Virus record (IMG/VR): IMGVR_UViG_3300025138_000167
Coordinates: 1 to 33,851 of that record
Reading direction: 5' to 3' (one strand)
DNA from: a virus
Length of the DNA: 33,851 bases
Part shown: piece after piece, positions 33,086 to 33,851 of the stretch
How positions within the stretch are numbered: position 1 is the stretch's first letter
How the letters are laid out: each line of letters opens with the position of its first letter
Notes under the pieces: generated by a model
Told to the model about the DNA's origin: nothing
The model's input: only the letters and a program-made list of their open reading frames with translations
The model's database searches: none
Position numbers and translations under genes: made by a program

Positions 33086-33851
33086 ATGGCTTTTAATTTT
33101 GCCGGACGAGCCTTTAACTTTGACCTAGATGGTGATGTAGCAACCAACTTAACAAAACTAACAGAGGGTGCAAACAAAACACTTAAACTAGGCGGAGATT
33201 CCTGTAACATTATGGGAACTATTGGCGCAATTACACCAGACATTAAAACTGCAATTACGGCTGCTGAAACAGAAGTAAAAACTGCAGAAATGTTAACAAA
33301 GACACAAGATGCCGCAGGACAGTTAACTGAAGCAATGAGTAGTATAATTGCTTCTAAAGAAACTGCAACTAGCAAGATTGATCAAGTAAATGCATTACTA
33401 ACAAAACTAACTAATGCCGGTAAGACAGAAATGAAATCAAAACTTGAACAAGCATTTATTGATTATATGGATGCAGTTGACGGTAAAGCAACTAAAGTAA
33501 ATGCATCAGCAGGAACTGGTATACAAATTCCAGTACCAGTAATGGATGCAGATGGACACCCTACATATGATGCATTTGGCGATCCGATAACAGAATTAAA
33601 ATCACCAGGTGATGCTATTGCAGACGCTATGACAAAAGCAGAAGAAAAACTTAATGTGTGCGTTGAAAAACTAGGTGACATGGTTAGTGTTACAGGCGGA
33701 TTAAGTTGTAAGGGAATACAAGAAGCAATGCTCAACAGTAAGTTTGAAGCAAGTGGAACAGTAGGCGAAGCAACTAAAGAAGTTAAAAGTAAAGTGCCGA
33801 GACACACTAGACGCATACAAGATAACGGAGCACTAGTTAACTTTAACATCG
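33086..33851 (+). CDS. Partial structural-operon protein, unknown function
   Basis: Open frame from ATG at 33086 (2 bp after the gp5-like stop, GAGGAG upstream as RBS) running off the right edge, at least 255 residues. Begins MAFNFAGRAFNFDLDGDVAT, then long Ala/Thr/Lys/Glu-rich helical text (ATSKIDQVNALLTKLTNAGK) with a central VPVMDADGHPTYDAFGDPIT insertion. Two cysteines occur in SCNIMG and LSCKG. The helical, Ala/Lys-rich composition suggests an elongated virion component, but no family is recognised. Position after the spike gene suggests a baseplate part. Confidence 0.65.
   Translation, partial: MAFNFAGRAFNFDLDGDVATNLTKLTEGANKTLKLGGDSCNIMGTIGAITPDIKTAITAAETEVKTAEMLTKTQDAAGQLTEAMSSIIASKETATSKIDQVNALLTKLTNAGKTEMKSKLEQAFIDYMDAVDGKATKVNASAGTGIQIPVPVMDADGHPTYDAFGDPITELKSPGDAIADAMTKAEEKLNVCVEKLGDMVSVTGGLSCKGIQEAMLNSKFEASGTVGEATKEVKSKVPRHTRRIQDNGALVNFNI

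Overview
This window is part of the structural and replication core of a T4-like, contractile-tailed marine phage (myovirus morphology). Homologues of T4 genes 20, 21, 22, 23, 26, 46, 47, 48/54, 53, 55 and 5 can be recognised. The DNA is AT-rich, genes are tightly packed, and the fibre proteins have the modular Gly/Thr/Asn-rich style seen in cyanomyophages and pelagimyophages. No photosynthesis gene or tRNA is visible here, so the host cannot be named. A low-GC marine bacterium (SAR11-like or picocyanobacterial) is a guess.

Region 1 (1-11,192, minus strand) holds a series of virion fibre or appendage proteins: one cut by the window edge, then 1128, 428, 1139, 147, 102 and 265 residues. They share recurring small modules and one has several PKD-like domains. 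Region 2 (11,302-20,068, minus) is the head and tail morphogenesis block: a small conserved virion-type protein, major capsid gp23, scaffold gp22, prohead protease gp21, an acidic gp68-like core protein, a small protein in the gp67 position, portal gp20 and a gp29-like tape measure protein. Region 3 (20,129-21,216, plus) is the baseplate hub gene gp26 followed by a short gp51-like frame. The junction carries a textbook -1 ribosomal frameshift signal: a T TTT TTC slippery site, a 6-nt spacer and an 8-bp stem closing a larger hairpin. Region 4 (21,217-21,700) has no gene. It holds a terminator, then a promoter-like AT-rich stretch, then a GC-richer, highly foldable stretch that is a candidate non-coding RNA.

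Region 5 (21,701-27,542, minus) is an early/middle-type cluster: late sigma factor gp55, recombination nuclease gp47/gp46, a 60-residue histone-H1-like (Hc1-type) protein, an AMP-forming adenylate/acyl-CoA ligase (ANL superfamily), a 72-residue DUF6356-like protein and a GIY-YIG nuclease-like protein. The last five genes from gp46 onward are nearly or actually overlapping. The ligase is the most unexpected gene and is a candidate auxiliary metabolic gene. Region 6 (27,616-33,851, plus) is a baseplate operon: gp48/gp54-like, a 49-residue single-membrane-span protein, gp53-like, a 913-residue hub-like protein, a gp5-like spike that appears to lack the lysozyme domain, and a partial gene at the right edge.

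Transcription looks T4-like. Motifs of the form (C/T/G/A)(T/A)AAATA sit upstream of most late operons, which fits gp55 being encoded here, and strong intrinsic terminators separate several minus-strand units. The gp55 gene has a near-consensus host-type promoter (TTGCTC, 17 nt, TATAAT) whose spacer overlaps the late promoter of the divergent baseplate operon. All functional calls come from reading motifs by eye; no database search was possible.
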